DNA of 64,000 nt from Bacillus sp. FJAT-27445 (GCF_001510665.1 NZ_LMTI01000001.1:228024-292023); one strand, 5' to 3'; shown: positions 38,460-46,895, counted from the first letter of the stretch. Numbers and translations: made by a program. Notes: generated by a model not told the origin, from the sequence alone.

Positions 38460-38969
38460 GTGAATTTATTGCGATGCTTTATACTTTTATTTTCATTGAT
38501 GCTGTTTAGTGGCAATCCCGCAATAGCAGCCCCAAAACAACTCAATCTTTTAGAAAGCCAGTTACTTTCTTTTATGACTGGTTTGCACGTAGGCGAACCG
38601 AAACAAGCCGTTGAATTGTGGATATTAGGCGTAAATAACCGAAGCGGTGCTGTTCAATATGCGATGTTGTCCCCTTCGCTTCAAAAGCAATCAAGGAGAA
38701 AATTTGAGGAGACTCGCTGGGTGACAGGTCAGTCAAGCCCTTCGGTCAGTAACTTTCGTTTTACCAAAGTAGAAAAGCTTAGCGAATCCAAAATGCGGTA
38801 TTCCGTTAAATACGATTTATGGGCATCATATGGAGATTTTGGTGGTGGGCAGAAGATTATAATCGTGGAAAAGAATATAGAACCATTTAGAGAGTATTGG
38901 TTTATTTCATCAATAAAAACAAAATATAATCAATGGGAAGCATTTACCCCAGCCGAGACAGTTTTATAA
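38460..38969 (+). CDS. Exported protein of unknown function (element 1 cargo)
   Basis: 169 residues with GTG start. A typical signal peptide (LLRCFILLFSLMLFSG, cleavage probably after AIAA near residue 23) precedes a mature domain of about 145 residues rich in aromatic and charged residues: PKQAVELWILGVNNRSGAVQ, then RWVTGQSSPSVSNFRFTKVE and EYWFISSIK. The shape recalls small NTF2-like secreted domains, but I cannot assign a family. It is the last cargo gene. Confidence 0.7.
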   Translation: MNLLRCFILLFSLMLFSGNPAIAAPKQLNLLESQLLSFMTGLHVGEPKQAVELWILGVNNRSGAVQYAMLSPSLQKQSRRKFEETRWVTGQSSPSVSNFRFTKVEKLSESKMRYSVKYDLWASYGDFGGGQKIIIVEKNIEPFREYWFISSIKTKYNQWEAFTPAETVL

Positions 38970-39023
38970 TAGAGCATTGCAGTTAACAATCAAATAAATG
39001 TCAAAGTTTGTGAATAAATGCAC

Positions 39024-39050
39024 TTAAACTATCGGATGCTTTAGTTGAAC
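39024..39050 (+). repeat. Cassette-boundary repeat copy f
   Basis: TTAAACTATCGGATGCTTTA then GTTGAAC; tail shortened. It lies 54 bp after the exported protein and just inside the right-end terminator. Confidence 0.55.
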
Positions 39051-39063
39051 AATGCACTACTAT

Positions 39064-39102
39064 AAAAAAAGCTCGAAGCATAATGTGCTTCGAGCTTTTT
39101 TT
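39064..39102. terminator. Subterminal bidirectional terminator, right end of element 1
   Basis: AAAAAAAGCTCGAAGCA and TGCTTCGAGCTTTTTTT form a 17-bp perfect stem with a 5-nt loop and T-runs on both strands. Confidence 0.93.
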
Positions 39103-39221
39103 GTGCTAATTTTACTGCTAAAGTGTTTGCTAATTCAACTGCGAATTACACTTCGAAAAGCACTGCTAATTCGAATTTTGCACTTCAAAACCGAACCAGC
39201 CAGTCAAAGGGGTGCTTTTGC

Positions 39222-40229
39222 TTATTTTGCAACAGTATGCAGCTTCCCCATAAACTGAAGCGCTTTTCCGGTGCCAATTGCAACAGATTCCAAAGGATTC
39301 GGAGCGACATGGACAGGAACAAAGATTTCTTGTGAAAGCCATTCTTCCATTCCCTTCATCAGGGCGCCGCCTCCGGTTAAAATAACCCCACGGTCAACGA
39401 TATCGCCGCTTAGTTCCGCTGGGCAATCCTCGAGAGTGGCGCGGATGGCTTCAAGGATATGTAGGAGAGATTCCCTTATCGCATCCCTGATCTCATAGGA
39501 AGAAAGAGTAACTGTTTTCGGCAGGCCAGTTACAAGGTCGCGGCCGCGGATATCCATATGCAGCTCTGGATGGTCGACAAGCGCATAACCGATTTCCATC
39601 TTGATAGATTCAGCGGTCCGTTCACCAATCAATACATTGTATTCATTGCGGACATGCTTAATGATGTCATCATCGAGGCGGTCGCCAGCAATCCGGATGG
39701 AGTGGCATGCAACAACGCCGCCGAATGAGATGATTGCGACCTCTGTCGTCCCACCGCCGATATCAACGACGACATTGGCTACTGGTTCATCAACCGGCAT
39801 GCCTGCACCAATTGCAGCGGCAACTGGCTCTTCAATCAGTTGTATTTTCTTCGCTCCCGCGTTGCGTACAGCATCATGGATGGCGCGGCGTTCGACACTC
39901 GTAGATCCGGATGGCGTACATACGACTACATTCGGCTTCCGCATCGAAAGGCCGATTTTTTTCGAAGCTTTCTTCATTATATGCGTGAGCAATTCCGTCG
40001 TCATATCATAATCGGCAATAACGCCGTCCTTCAGCGGCCGAATGGCGACAATTCTTCCAGGCGTCTTGCCAATCATTTCTTTGGCGTCCTTCCCGACAGC
40101 AAGGACACTTTTTGTTTCCGTATCAATGGCCACAACTGAAGGCTCGTTGACAGCGATTCCTTTGTTTTTGCTATAAACAAGTATATTTGCAGTACCTAGA
40201 TCAATACCGATTTCAGCATTTGATAACAT
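39222..40229 (-). CDS. mreBH: Rod-shape-determining protein MreBH (MreB/Mbl family)
   Basis: About 335 residues with the actin-like fold: [63 protein letters not shown] and [14 protein letters not shown]. It forms membrane-associated filaments guiding wall synthesis, with RodZ as a partner. ATG 40229 gives the standard [12 protein letters not shown] start; ATG 40247 is in frame upstream. Choice among MreB, Mbl and MreBH rests on its being a stand-alone gene, away from mreCD and spoIIID. Its terminator is split by element 1. Confidence 0.82.
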   Translation of the reverse strand: MLSNAEIGIDLGTANILVYSKNKGIAVNEPSVVAIDTETKSVLAVGKDAKEMIGKTPGRIVAIRPLKDGVIADYDMTTELLTHIMKKASKKIGLSMRKPNVVVCTPSGSTSVERRAIHDAVRNAGAKKIQLIEEPVAAAIGAGMPVDEPVANVVVDIGGGTTEVAIISFGGVVACHSIRIAGDRLDDDIIKHVRNEYNVLIGERTAESIKMEIGYALVDHPELHMDIRGRDLVTGLPKTVTLSSYEIRDAIRESLLHILEAIRATLEDCPAELSGDIVDRGVILTGGGALMKGMEEWLSQEIFVPVHVAPNPLESVAIGTGKALQFMGKLHTVAK

Positions 40230-40514
40230 GATTTCATAATCCCCCATTCAAATATTTCAGGCAATCTGGTGGTCAACCCCGAAAAATAACATAATCAGCG
40301 GGAGTATAGTAAACAACTCCCTTACAAGATAGACTTCTATTAGCCTACCATTGCTATGGGGGTTGACGGGTGAATGTAATTAATTCGTTATCGAATTGTA
40401 AAGAAACATGTAAAATTATGAAAAGCTGGCAATAGAATTAGAATAAAGCGGTTAAAGAAAGTCGATACTTGAACGGTATTTAGCTTCGTTTTTGGTGAAG
40501 CGGCTGCCATTGTG

Positions 40515-40520
40515 TATAAT
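40515..40520 (+). promoter_or_regulatory. Likely miaA promoter -10 in the mreBH-miaA gap
   Basis: TATAAT lies 37 bp before miaA. The divergent 327-bp gap otherwise shows no gene, only AT-rich promoter-like sequence for both sides. Confidence 0.5.
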
Positions 40521-40556
40521 AAGGGCAACCAGTATGAGAGGGCAGAGTGAAGCATT

Positions 40557-41513
40557 TTGGAAAGTTTGCAGAAACTAGTGGTCATTGTTGGGCCGACAGC
40601 AGTAGGAAAAACAAAGCTTGGCGTTGAAATGGCCAAACATTACAATGGCGAGGTGATCAGCGGTGATTCCATGCAAATATACCGGGGGATGGATATTGGA
40701 ACCGCTAAAGTGACCGAAGCTGAAACAGAAGGCATTCCCCACCATCTCATTGATATTAAAGATCCCGAAGAAAGTTTTTCGGTTGCCGAATTTAAAACAA
40801 TCGTCAGGGAGAAAATTGCCGAGATAGCTTCCAGGGGAAAGCTGCCGATCGTTGTCGGCGGGACAGGGCTATACATCCAGTCGGTTCTGTATGACTATCA
40901 ATTTTCCGAAGCGCCAGCCGATGAAGCATTCCGCGCAATGCTGGAGGAAAAAGCAAACGAAGAGGGAAATGAAGCTGTCCACAGGGAATTGGCGGCACTT
41001 GACCCGGCTGCGGCGGAACAGCTGCATCCGAACAATGTCAGAAGAGTCATCAGGGCGATTGAAATCATCAAGTCAACCGGAATGTCCCTGGCCGAAAACC
41101 AGAAATCAAGCCAGCCGGAACTCCTTTATAAAGCTGCGATCATTGGCCTGACAATGGACCGTGATAAACTTTATCAGCGGATAAACCGCCGGGTCGACAT
41201 AATGGTCGAACAAGGTCTTATTGAAGAGGTTGAGGAGCTTTACAAACAGGGGTTGCGTGATTGCCAATCCATTCAGGCAATCGGCTATAAAGAGCTTTAT
41301 AGCTACTTTGAAGGGAACAAAACCCTCGAAGAGTCAGTTGACTTGCTGAAACAAAATTCAAGAAGGTATGCTAAGAGGCAGCTTACATGGTTTCGAAACA
41401 AGATGGACGTGGAATGGTATGATATGTCCAACACAGAAGCTTTTCAGAAAATAATTACTGAAATTTTCAAGCATGTGGAAGGAAAGCTTAAACTTAAATC
41501 GAATACATATTAG
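40557..41513 (+). CDS. miaA: tRNA dimethylallyltransferase MiaA
   Basis: 318 residues. P-loop [11 protein letters not shown] near residue 12, [24 protein letters not shown] and [13 protein letters not shown] are the standard family blocks. It isopentenylates A37 of tRNAs reading UNN codons, the substrate for MiaB. Start TTG 40557 is the best choice, though the ribosome-binding site is weak (GGCAGAGTGAAG). hfq follows 26 bp later. Confidence 0.95.
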   Translation: MESLQKLVVIVGPTAVGKTKLGVEMAKHYNGEVISGDSMQIYRGMDIGTAKVTEAETEGIPHHLIDIKDPEESFSVAEFKTIVREKIAEIASRGKLPIVVGGTGLYIQSVLYDYQFSEAPADEAFRAMLEEKANEEGNEAVHRELAALDPAAAEQLHPNNVRRVIRAIEIIKSTGMSLAENQKSSQPELLYKAAIIGLTMDRDKLYQRINRRVDIMVEQGLIEEVEELYKQGLRDCQSIQAIGYKELYSYFEGNKTLEESVDLLKQNSRRYAKRQLTWFRNKMDVEWYDMSNTEAFQKIITEIFKHVEGKLKLKSNTY

Positions 41514-41539
41514 GTAGAGATAATAGAGGAGGATTTAAA

Positions 41540-41770
41540 ATGAAAACAGTCATCAATATTCAGGATCAATTTTTGAACCAGCTTCGTAAGGACAATACGA
41601 ATGTCACCGTATTCCTTTTGAATGGATTCCAGCTCCGAGGGCAAATCAAAGGATTTGATAATTTTACAGTATTGTTCGAATCCGAAGGGAAACAGCAGCT
41701 TGTCTACAAGCATGCGATCTCCACGTTTGCACCAGCCCGAAATGTCCAGCTTGACCTTGGAGAACAATAA
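41540..41770 (+). CDS. hfq: RNA chaperone Hfq
   Basis: 76 residues: [35 protein letters not shown] (Sm1) and VYKHAISTF (Sm2). It forms a hexameric RNA-binding ring. GAGGAGG precedes ATG 41540. A terminator follows. In Bacillus its regulatory role is milder than in enterobacteria. Confidence 0.97.
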   Translation: MKTVINIQDQFLNQLRKDNTNVTVFLLNGFQLRGQIKGFDNFTVLFESEGKQQLVYKHAISTFAPARNVQLDLGEQ

Positions 41771-41801
41771 TCATTCCGATTTTAATAATATGTTTAAAAT
41801 A

Positions 41802-41826
41802 GGCCCTGATGAAGGGCCTTTTTTCA
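41802..41826 (+). terminator. Terminator of miaA-hfq
   Basis: AGGCCC/GGGCCT around TGATGAA with a T6 tail. Confidence 0.9.
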
Positions 41827-42032
41827 TTGATGGAAAATCGGATGCCCGCTGGTAAGTGCGTTCGTAGCAATGAAACCCTTATTTGCGGGAAATTTGCGGG
41901 TGAGGCGGACCTTCAATTTTTTAAAAAGAAATTTTTTCTACGTGGGCGAATAGGATAGTAAGAAGGCGAAGTGTTTTACGCCGGTACTGCGCGAGTGATC
42001 CGTATTTTGTTTCAAATTGAGAGGTGAACGTT

Positions 42033-42980
42033 TTGGACCAGCCCATGCGCATGAAAGGCAATGGCCAGATTAGTATTGTCCTGAATACAGAGAAACGAAA
42101 GCCTGTAATGCCAGGGGAGCTAGAATCCTCTCTGCCCAGGGTGGTACAGAAGCAAGAGCATGCGGCATTGAAGGAAATTGAGGAAGAACTCGGCTCTCTT
42201 GTTGGAATGGAGGAAATGAAAAAAACGATAAAAGAAATCTATGCCTGGATATATATCAATAAAAAAAGGGAAGAGGCCGGATTGAAAGCGAAGAAACAGG
42301 CGCTCCATATGATGTTTAAGGGCAATCCGGGAACGGGGAAAACAACGGTTGCGAGGCTGATTGGCAAGCTTTTTTTAAAAATGAACGTCTTGTCGAAGGG
42401 CCATCTTATCGAGGCGGAGCGGGCGGATTTAGTAGGGGAATACATTGGCCATACCGCTCAAAAAACCCGTGATCTGGTCAAAAAGGCGATGGGCGGAATC
42501 TTGTTCATTGATGAAGCCTATTCACTCGGAAGAGGCGGGGAAAAGGATTTTGGCAAAGAAGCCATTGATACGCTGGTAAAGCATATGGAAGATAAACAGC
42601 ATGAATTCATCCTGATCCTTGCGGGCTATTCCCGGGAAATGGAATACTTCCTTTCGCTGAACCCAGGCCTCCATTCCCGGTTCCCGCTAGTGATCGATTT
42701 TCCCGATTATAAAATTGACCAGCTGATGGATATTGCCGGGAGGATGGTGAAGGAACGGGAATATACCCTCAGCCATGAGGCGGAAAAGAAACTGAAGGAC
42801 CACCTTATTTGGATCAAATCGATTTTGTCGCCTAACAGTTTTTCCAATGGCCGCTATATTCGGAACATCATTGAAAAGTCAATCCGAACCCAGGCAATGA
42901 GGCTTCTTATGCAAAACAGTTTTGACCGGCATGATTTGATGACGATCCGCAGCAATGACCTCGTTCTAGAAGAGACCTAA
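42033..42980 (+). CDS. spoVK: Stage V sporulation protein K (AAA ATPase)
   Basis: About 315 residues of the CbxX/CfxQ AAA family: Walker A GNPGTGKTT at about 97-105, Walker B GILFIDEAYSL near 155-165, sensor ILAGYSREMEYF and the Arg finger in GLHSRFPL. AGAGGTGA at 42020-42027 favours TTG 42033 over GTG 42024. It acts in the mother cell during late spore maturation. Confidence 0.94.
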   Translation: MDQPMRMKGNGQISIVLNTEKRKPVMPGELESSLPRVVQKQEHAALKEIEEELGSLVGMEEMKKTIKEIYAWIYINKKREEAGLKAKKQALHMMFKGNPGTGKTTVARLIGKLFLKMNVLSKGHLIEAERADLVGEYIGHTAQKTRDLVKKAMGGILFIDEAYSLGRGGEKDFGKEAIDTLVKHMEDKQHEFILILAGYSREMEYFLSLNPGLHSRFPLVIDFPDYKIDQLMDIAGRMVKEREYTLSHEAEKKLKDHLIWIKSILSPNSFSNGRYIRNIIEKSIRTQAMRLLMQNSFDRHDLMTIRSNDLVLEET

Positions 42981-43004
42981 AGGCCCTTTGGGGTCTTCTT
43001 TTTT
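42972..43004 (+). terminator. Terminator of spoVK
   Basis: AGACC and GGTCT pair around an inner AAGG/CCTT, followed by TCTTTTTT. Confidence 0.8.
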
Positions 43005-43077
43005 GATTAAAAACGATTAAAAAGGGAATGACAATACTGTATCATCCTTTTCATGGGCATGGCTTCAAGCTAAAGGT

Positions 43078-43106
43078 TTGACAGTGGAGAAGGAGTTTGG
43101 TTAAGT
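43078..43106 (+). promoter_or_regulatory. Likely promoter of the TGA-containing glutaredoxin gene
   Basis: TTGACA (43078-43083), 17-bp spacer, TTAAGT (43101-43106), ending 31 bp before the start codon. The -10 is weak. Confidence 0.5.
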
Positions 43107-43137
43107 TGGTATCAAAACTAACTAGGAGGCTTTTTTA

Positions 43138-43371
43138 ATGAACGAAATTATTGTTTACACAACGAATACTTGACCATACTGCACAATGATGAAAAACTTC
43201 CTTGAGGCTCAAGGATTGAACTACAGTGAAGTAAACGTCCAGCACGACCGCGAGGCTGCTGAAAAGCTTGTGAATGAAACCGGCCAGATGGGTGTTCCGC
43301 AAACAAAGGTGAACGGCAACTGGGTGCTAGGGTTTGACCCAGAAACACTTATGCAATACGTTAAAGAGTAA
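43138..43371 (+). CDS. Probable selenocysteine glutaredoxin-like protein (Sec-P-Y-C)
   Basis: 77 residues if the TGA at 43171-43173 (codon 12) is read through. Translation gives MNEIIVYTTNT, then the TGA, then PYCTMMKNFLEAQ. Glutaredoxins of this group have CPYC here, so TGA replaces the first, nucleophilic Cys. The rest is intact and family-like: VPQTKVNGNWVLGFDPETL, with the cis-Pro in GVPQT. AGGAGG lies 7 bp before ATG 43138, a promoter-like sequence precedes it and a strong terminator follows. A SECIS-like hairpin is at 43199-43215. Alternatives are a nonsense mutation or a sequencing error. The ATGs at 43186/43189 have no ribosome-binding site and would lose the active site. Confidence 0.75.
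43199..43215 (+). promoter_or_regulatory. Candidate bacterial SECIS element
   Basis: TCCTTGAGGCTCAAGGA folds into a 6-bp stem (UCCUUG/CAAGGA) with loop AGGCU; a seventh A-U pair would leave loop GGC. The loop G is 32 nt after the TGA. Known bacterial SECIS hairpins lie roughly 16-37 nt after UGA and have a G among the first two loop bases, as here. It is inside the coding region and codes for the conserved FLEAQG. Confidence 0.7.
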
Positions 43372-43397
43372 AAAAAGAGGCCTCGGCCTCTTTTTTC
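43371..43397 (+). terminator. Terminator of the glutaredoxin gene
   Basis: AAAAAAGAGGC/GCCTCTTTTTT with a CTCG loop, starting at the stop codon. Confidence 0.93.
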
Positions 43398-43424
43398 GTT
43401 GGAGCTTAAAATAGTGTGTTGGTT

Positions 43425-43515
43425 GTGACTCAAAATCGGATGAGTGACAACGTTTGGCCAAAATCCGGAAAGGAAGTCACTTAAACCCGGATGAGCGACT
43501 ATGTCCGGCATAGTA
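43425..43515. repeat. 51-bp repeat family, second locus
   Basis: One full and two partial units. TGACAACG at 43445 and CGACTATG at 43496 are 51 bp apart, and GGAAAGGAAGTCACTTAAAC matches the units at 25525-25677 closely. It fills the gap before hflX up to its promoter region. Confidence 0.8.
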
Positions 43516-43586
43516 CCGGTGAAATTAGAGAATTGGCTGAAGTTTTGGTATGATGGGAAAAAGATACTATGAAGGAAGTGTGCCAC

Positions 43587-44846
43587 ATGGAATTAAAAAC
43601 GGATAAAGAAAAAGCAATCCTTGTCGGCTGCCAGACCACGAAAGACGATGACCTTCGCTTTCAATATTCCATGGAGGAGCTTGTTTCCCTTACTGAGACA
43701 GCAAAGGGGGAAGTGTTGATTTCTGTTGTCCAAAAACGCGAGCGTATCCACCCCGCTACCTATATAGGAAAAGGGAAGGTGGAAGAGCTGAAGGCGCTTG
43801 TCGAGCAGTTTGAGGCCGATATTGTTATCTTCAATGACGAATTGTCTCCGAGCCAAAAACGGAACCTTGGATCGGAGCTTGATGCCAGAATCATAGACAG
43901 GACTCAATTGATCCTTGATATTTTCGCACAGCGCGCACGTTCAAAAGAAGGGAAGCTGCAAGTTGAGCTAGCCCAGCTTCAATACATATTGCCGCGTCTT
44001 GCCGGCCAGGGTACAGAGCTTTCCCGCCTCGGAGGAGGAATCGGGACGAGGGGGCCAGGGGAAACAAAGCTTGAGTCCGACCGAAGGCATATTAGAAGGA
44101 GAATCGATGAAATCAAGCAGCAGCTTGCTGTCATCGTTCAGCACAGGGATCGTTACAGGGAGCGGCGAAAGAAAAACAAAGCGTTCCAAATCGCGATTGC
44201 CGGCTATACGAATGCCGGAAAATCAACGCTGTTCAACAGGCTGTCCGAAGCGGATTCCTATGAAGAAAACCAGTTGTTTGCGACCTTGGATCCAATGACG
44301 AGGAAACTTATTTTGCCAAGTGGATTCGTTTGCCTCATTACCGATACGGTTGGATTCATTCAGGATTTGCCAACATCCCTAATCGCCGCATTTCGTTCCA
44401 CCCTTGAGGAAGTGAGGGAAGCGGACTTGATTCTCCATGTTGTGGATATGTCGAACCCCGATTATTTCCATCATGAGAAAACAGTCAACAGGCTCTTAGA
44501 TGAACTTGAAGTCAAGGACATCCCGCAGTTGACAGTGTACAACAAGCGCGACATCCAACATCCGCATTTTGTCCCAACGGCTGATACGCCAACAGCCTTC
44601 ATTTCGGCTTTTGATAAAGAGGACAGGGATGCACTGAAAAAGAAAATTGAAGAGACAGCCATCGCGATGATGGAGCCCTATAGTGTCATCATTCCCGCGA
44701 ATGAAGGGAAGCTTTTGTCCCAGCTGAAGAACGAAACGATTTTAAGGGAGCTGTCCTTCAGGGAAAATGATCAAGTATACAGCTGCAAGGGCTTTACCCT
44801 CATGGACCATCAGGTTGCCGGTCAACTGCAAAAATTCACAGTATAG
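43587..44846 (+). CDS. hflX: GTPase HflX
   Basis: About 419 residues. N-terminal HflX domain ([42 protein letters not shown]), helical [15 protein letters not shown] region, then the G domain with GYTNAGKST near residue 206, [10 protein letters not shown] and NKRD. It is a ribosome-binding GTPase that rescues or splits ribosomes. AAGGAAGTG supports ATG 43587; ATG 43569 overlaps the ribosome-binding site. Confidence 0.95.
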   Translation: MELKTDKEKAILVGCQTTKDDDLRFQYSMEELVSLTETAKGEVLISVVQKRERIHPATYIGKGKVEELKALVEQFEADIVIFNDELSPSQKRNLGSELDARIIDRTQLILDIFAQRARSKEGKLQVELAQLQYILPRLAGQGTELSRLGGGIGTRGPGETKLESDRRHIRRRIDEIKQQLAVIVQHRDRYRERRKKNKAFQIAIAGYTNAGKSTLFNRLSEADSYEENQLFATLDPMTRKLILPSGFVCLITDTVGFIQDLPTSLIAAFRSTLEEVREADLILHVVDMSNPDYFHHEKTVNRLLDELEVKDIPQLTVYNKRDIQHPHFVPTADTPTAFISAFDKEDRDALKKKIEETAIAMMEPYSVIIPANEGKLLSQLKNETILRELSFRENDQVYSCKGFTLMDHQVAGQLQKFTV

Positions 44847-44860
44847 AATGGAGAAGCAAC

Positions 44861-46123
44861 ATGTTTAAGCATTTGAAGCAAGGTGAACGTCTGAAGCAGG
44901 CGGCGCAGGAGGTGGAAGAACAGGTTGCCCATGTACATAGGGCGATAGACGAAATAATTGAAGCAAATCAATTTAGGGTTCTTCAAAGCTTTCAAACCCA
45001 TAGAGTGAGCGATTCGCATTTCACCCCAAGCACCGGGTATGGATATGACGATACGGGCAGGGATGTCCTCGCTAGTATTTATGCCGATGTATTCGGTGCA
45101 GAAGCGGGGCTCGTCCGGCCGCAAATCATCTCGGGGACACATGCGATCTCCATTGCCCTTTTCGGCATCCTAAGGCCAGGGGATGAACTGCTTTACATAA
45201 CTGGAAAACCTTACGACACGCTCGAGGAAATTGTCGGCATTCGCGGGACTGGGAACGGATCCTTAAAAGAATTCGGGATTTCCTATGACAGTGTTTCCCT
45301 GACGGAAGAAGGGGGAATCGACTGGGACGCAGCAGCGGCAGCCATTAAGCCCAATACGAAAATGATTGGGATCCAGCGGTCCAAGGGCTATGCGACAAGA
45401 CCATCCTTTACGATTGCCGAAATCGGGGAAATGGTCAGATTCGTAAAGGAAATCAAGCCAGATGTTGTCGTATTCGTGGATAACTGCTATGGCGAATTCG
45501 TGGAATTGGAGGAGCCCTGCCATGCAGGAGCAGACCTAATCGCGGGTTCGCTTATAAAGAATCCAGGAGGCGGCATAGCCAAAACGGGCGGGTACATTGT
45601 CGGGAAGCAGGAGTATGTTGACGCCTGTTCCTACCGGATGACATCCCCGGGAATTGGAGCGGAGGCGGGCGCATCCCTTTACAGCCTTCAGGAAATGTAC
45701 CAAGGCTTTTTCTTGGCACCCCATGTGGTAGGCCAGTCACTTAAAGGGGCTGTTTTTACCGCAGCGATGCTAGAAAGGTTCGGAATGAAGTCTTTTCCTA
45801 AATGGGACGCACCAAGAACCGACCTAATTCAGGCGGTTGAATTCAATGACCGCCAGAAGATGGTTTCGTTCTGCCAGGCGATTCAATTTGCCTCGCCGGT
45901 TAATTCCTATGTCACGCCATATCCTGCCTATATGCCTGGATATGAAGACGATGTGATTATGGCGGCCGGGACATTTATACAGGGAGCGAGCATTGAGCTT
46001 ACTGCCGATGGCCCATTACGGCCTCCGTTTGCTGCCTATGTACAGGGGGGTTTAACCTATTCCCATGTGAAAATGGCAATCTGTTTGGCACTTGATCGAT
46101 TGATGGACGAAGGATTGGTATAG
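44861..46123 (+). CDS. ynbB: PLP-dependent methionine gamma-lyase family protein YnbB
   Basis: 420 residues of the Cys/Met-metabolism PLP-enzyme fold (annotated in older databases as aluminium-resistance protein). PLP features: STGYGYDDTGRDVLA, VDNCYGEFVE (Asp binding the pyridine N) and AGSLIKNPGGGIAKTGGY with the Schiff-base Lys. It follows hflX by 14 bp, as in B. subtilis. YnbB has been implicated in making the EF-P 5-aminopentanol modification there, along with YmfI; the enzymatic step is not evident from sequence. Its terminator is split by element 2. Confidence 0.88.
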   Translation: MFKHLKQGERLKQAAQEVEEQVAHVHRAIDEIIEANQFRVLQSFQTHRVSDSHFTPSTGYGYDDTGRDVLASIYADVFGAEAGLVRPQIISGTHAISIALFGILRPGDELLYITGKPYDTLEEIVGIRGTGNGSLKEFGISYDSVSLTEEGGIDWDAAAAAIKPNTKMIGIQRSKGYATRPSFTIAEIGEMVRFVKEIKPDVVVFVDNCYGEFVELEEPCHAGADLIAGSLIKNPGGGIAKTGGYIVGKQEYVDACSYRMTSPGIGAEAGASLYSLQEMYQGFFLAPHVVGQSLKGAVFTAAMLERFGMKSFPKWDAPRTDLIQAVEFNDRQKMVSFCQAIQFASPVNSYVTPYPAYMPGYEDDVIMAAGTFIQGASIELTADGPLRPPFAAYVQGGLTYSHVKMAICLALDRLMDEGLV

Positions 46124-46124
46124 C

Positions 46125-46144
46125 AAAAAGGCACCGTTGTAGGT
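46125..46144 (+). terminator. Left half of the split ynbB terminator plus target duplication
   Basis: AAAAAGGCA (46125-46133) pairs with TGCCTTTT at 47762-47769 beyond the element. GTTGTAGGT (46136-46144) repeats as GTTGTAGAT at 47754-47762, eight of nine bases. Removing the element restores a hairpin with tail TTTTCTTTTT. Confidence 0.85.
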
Positions 46145-46188
46145 TAACGGGTTCCGTTTCCTATCGCAAACTTTCGAAAATGTATAGT

Positions 46189-46232
46189 AAAATGGCTATC
46201 AATTTGTATATCAATTTGATAGCCATTTTTCG
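46189..46232 (+). terminator. Subterminal terminator, left end of element 2
   Basis: AAAATGGCTATCAA and TTGATAGCCATTTT form a 14-bp stem with a 13-nt loop, with T-run. It faces inward from the ynbB side. Confidence 0.88.
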
Positions 46233-46291
46233 TTTATCCGTCAATGTTTTGGCAATAATGATTAATGAATTTGTAGTACAATTTGTATACC

Positions 46292-46331
46292 AATTTGTAG
46301 GGGTACAATAGCAAGTGTACCCCTACAAATT
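46292..46331. repeat. 16-bp perfect inverted repeat in element 2
   Basis: AATTTGTAGGGGTACA and TGTACCCCTACAAATT around ATAGCAAG. No T-run follows, so it is more likely a protein-binding or RNA structure than a terminator. Confidence 0.8.
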
Positions 46332-46384
46332 ACATTACATTTTCATAGGCATACAAAAACTAATGGTTAAATGGAGATGGTTGA

Positions 46385-46669
46385 AGTGAAAATAATACCA
46401 AAATAGCCAAATGCAGAGGATGTAACATATTTTTGACTAGGAGACTGGCTGTACACAAATTTTACGAGACAAGAGTTGCACCTGACGGAACCCATTACAA
46501 ATTCTATAAATCAAATAAGATTGAACATCCGATTGCTATGTCAGACAGAGGACATCGTTACAATGATGTTATTACAGACACTTCCAAGTTAACAAATAAG
46601 CATTTAGAAAAACTTATTGTGAGAGCCAATGACAATGCAGTTAACCTTTTTGCAGGAAATAAGGCGTAG
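46385..46669 (+). pseudogene. Zn-knuckle protein piece lacking a start codon (element 2)
   Basis: The open frame reads NNTKIAKCRGCNIFLTRRLA, HKFYETRVAPDGTHYKFYKS and on to NLFAGNKA. No ATG/GTG/TTG with a ribosome-binding site opens this frame. A start at ATG 46371 in another frame (MEMVEVK) would fit if one base were lost near 46389. The CRGC knuckle and the basic character suggest the N-terminal part of a DNA-binding protein, perhaps the element's transposase. Low certainty. Confidence 0.4.
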
Positions 46670-46895
46670 TTTATCCATTTTGGAACGCCCGATGGTGACT
46701 TCTAGAGGCGATGGTAAATCCTACATTTACAGTAACTTCAATCCGAAATATGCTCAGATGGCAATCACCATTTTAAGGACCTTTTATAACTTCTGCCAGC
46801 CCTTTACGGCTAATGGGGATGAACTTACTCATACTCAAAGAATGGGAATTGTTGAGAGAGCGTACACTTGGAGGGACATTATTTACAAACGTTAA
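46629..46895 (+). pseudogene. C-terminal transposase-like fragment (element 2)
   Basis: From about 46690 the frame reads RPMVTSRGDGKSYIYSNFNP, KYAQMAITILRTFYNFCQPF and THTQRMGIVERAYTWRDIIYKR. The layout, an aromatic NFC segment followed by TxxQRxGI...W, resembles the tail of DDE transposases such as integrase-core IS proteins. The catalytic middle is missing. It overlaps the preceding piece in another frame, suggesting an internal deletion in one original gene. Confidence 0.4.

Larger units (their letters stand above)
35250..39202. mobile_element. Cargo-carrying inverted-repeat element 1 (3953 bp)
   Basis: The left end reads TAACGGGTTCGGTTTT; the right end, on the opposite strand, reads TGGCTGGTTCGGTTTT. 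GGTTCGGTTTT is identical and matching continues patchily (AGT.CAAAA). Inside the left end lie AATTAGC/AATTCGC words; inside the right end lie their complements GCTAATT (39129, 39165) and GCGAATT (39141), suggesting paired recombinase sites. Each end carries a hairpin terminator. Cargo: a GNAT acetyltransferase, a frameshifted IS110 copy, two small membrane proteins and one exported protein. No intact transposase of its own is visible. I do not recognise the family. Confidence 0.7.

Noticed and set aside
43186-43371. 61-residue glutaredoxin fragment starting at an internal ATG
   Set aside because: No ribosome-binding site precedes it and it lacks the first beta-strand and active-site Cys. The upstream ATG 43138 has AGGAGG and the correct N-terminal sequence interrupted only by TGA.
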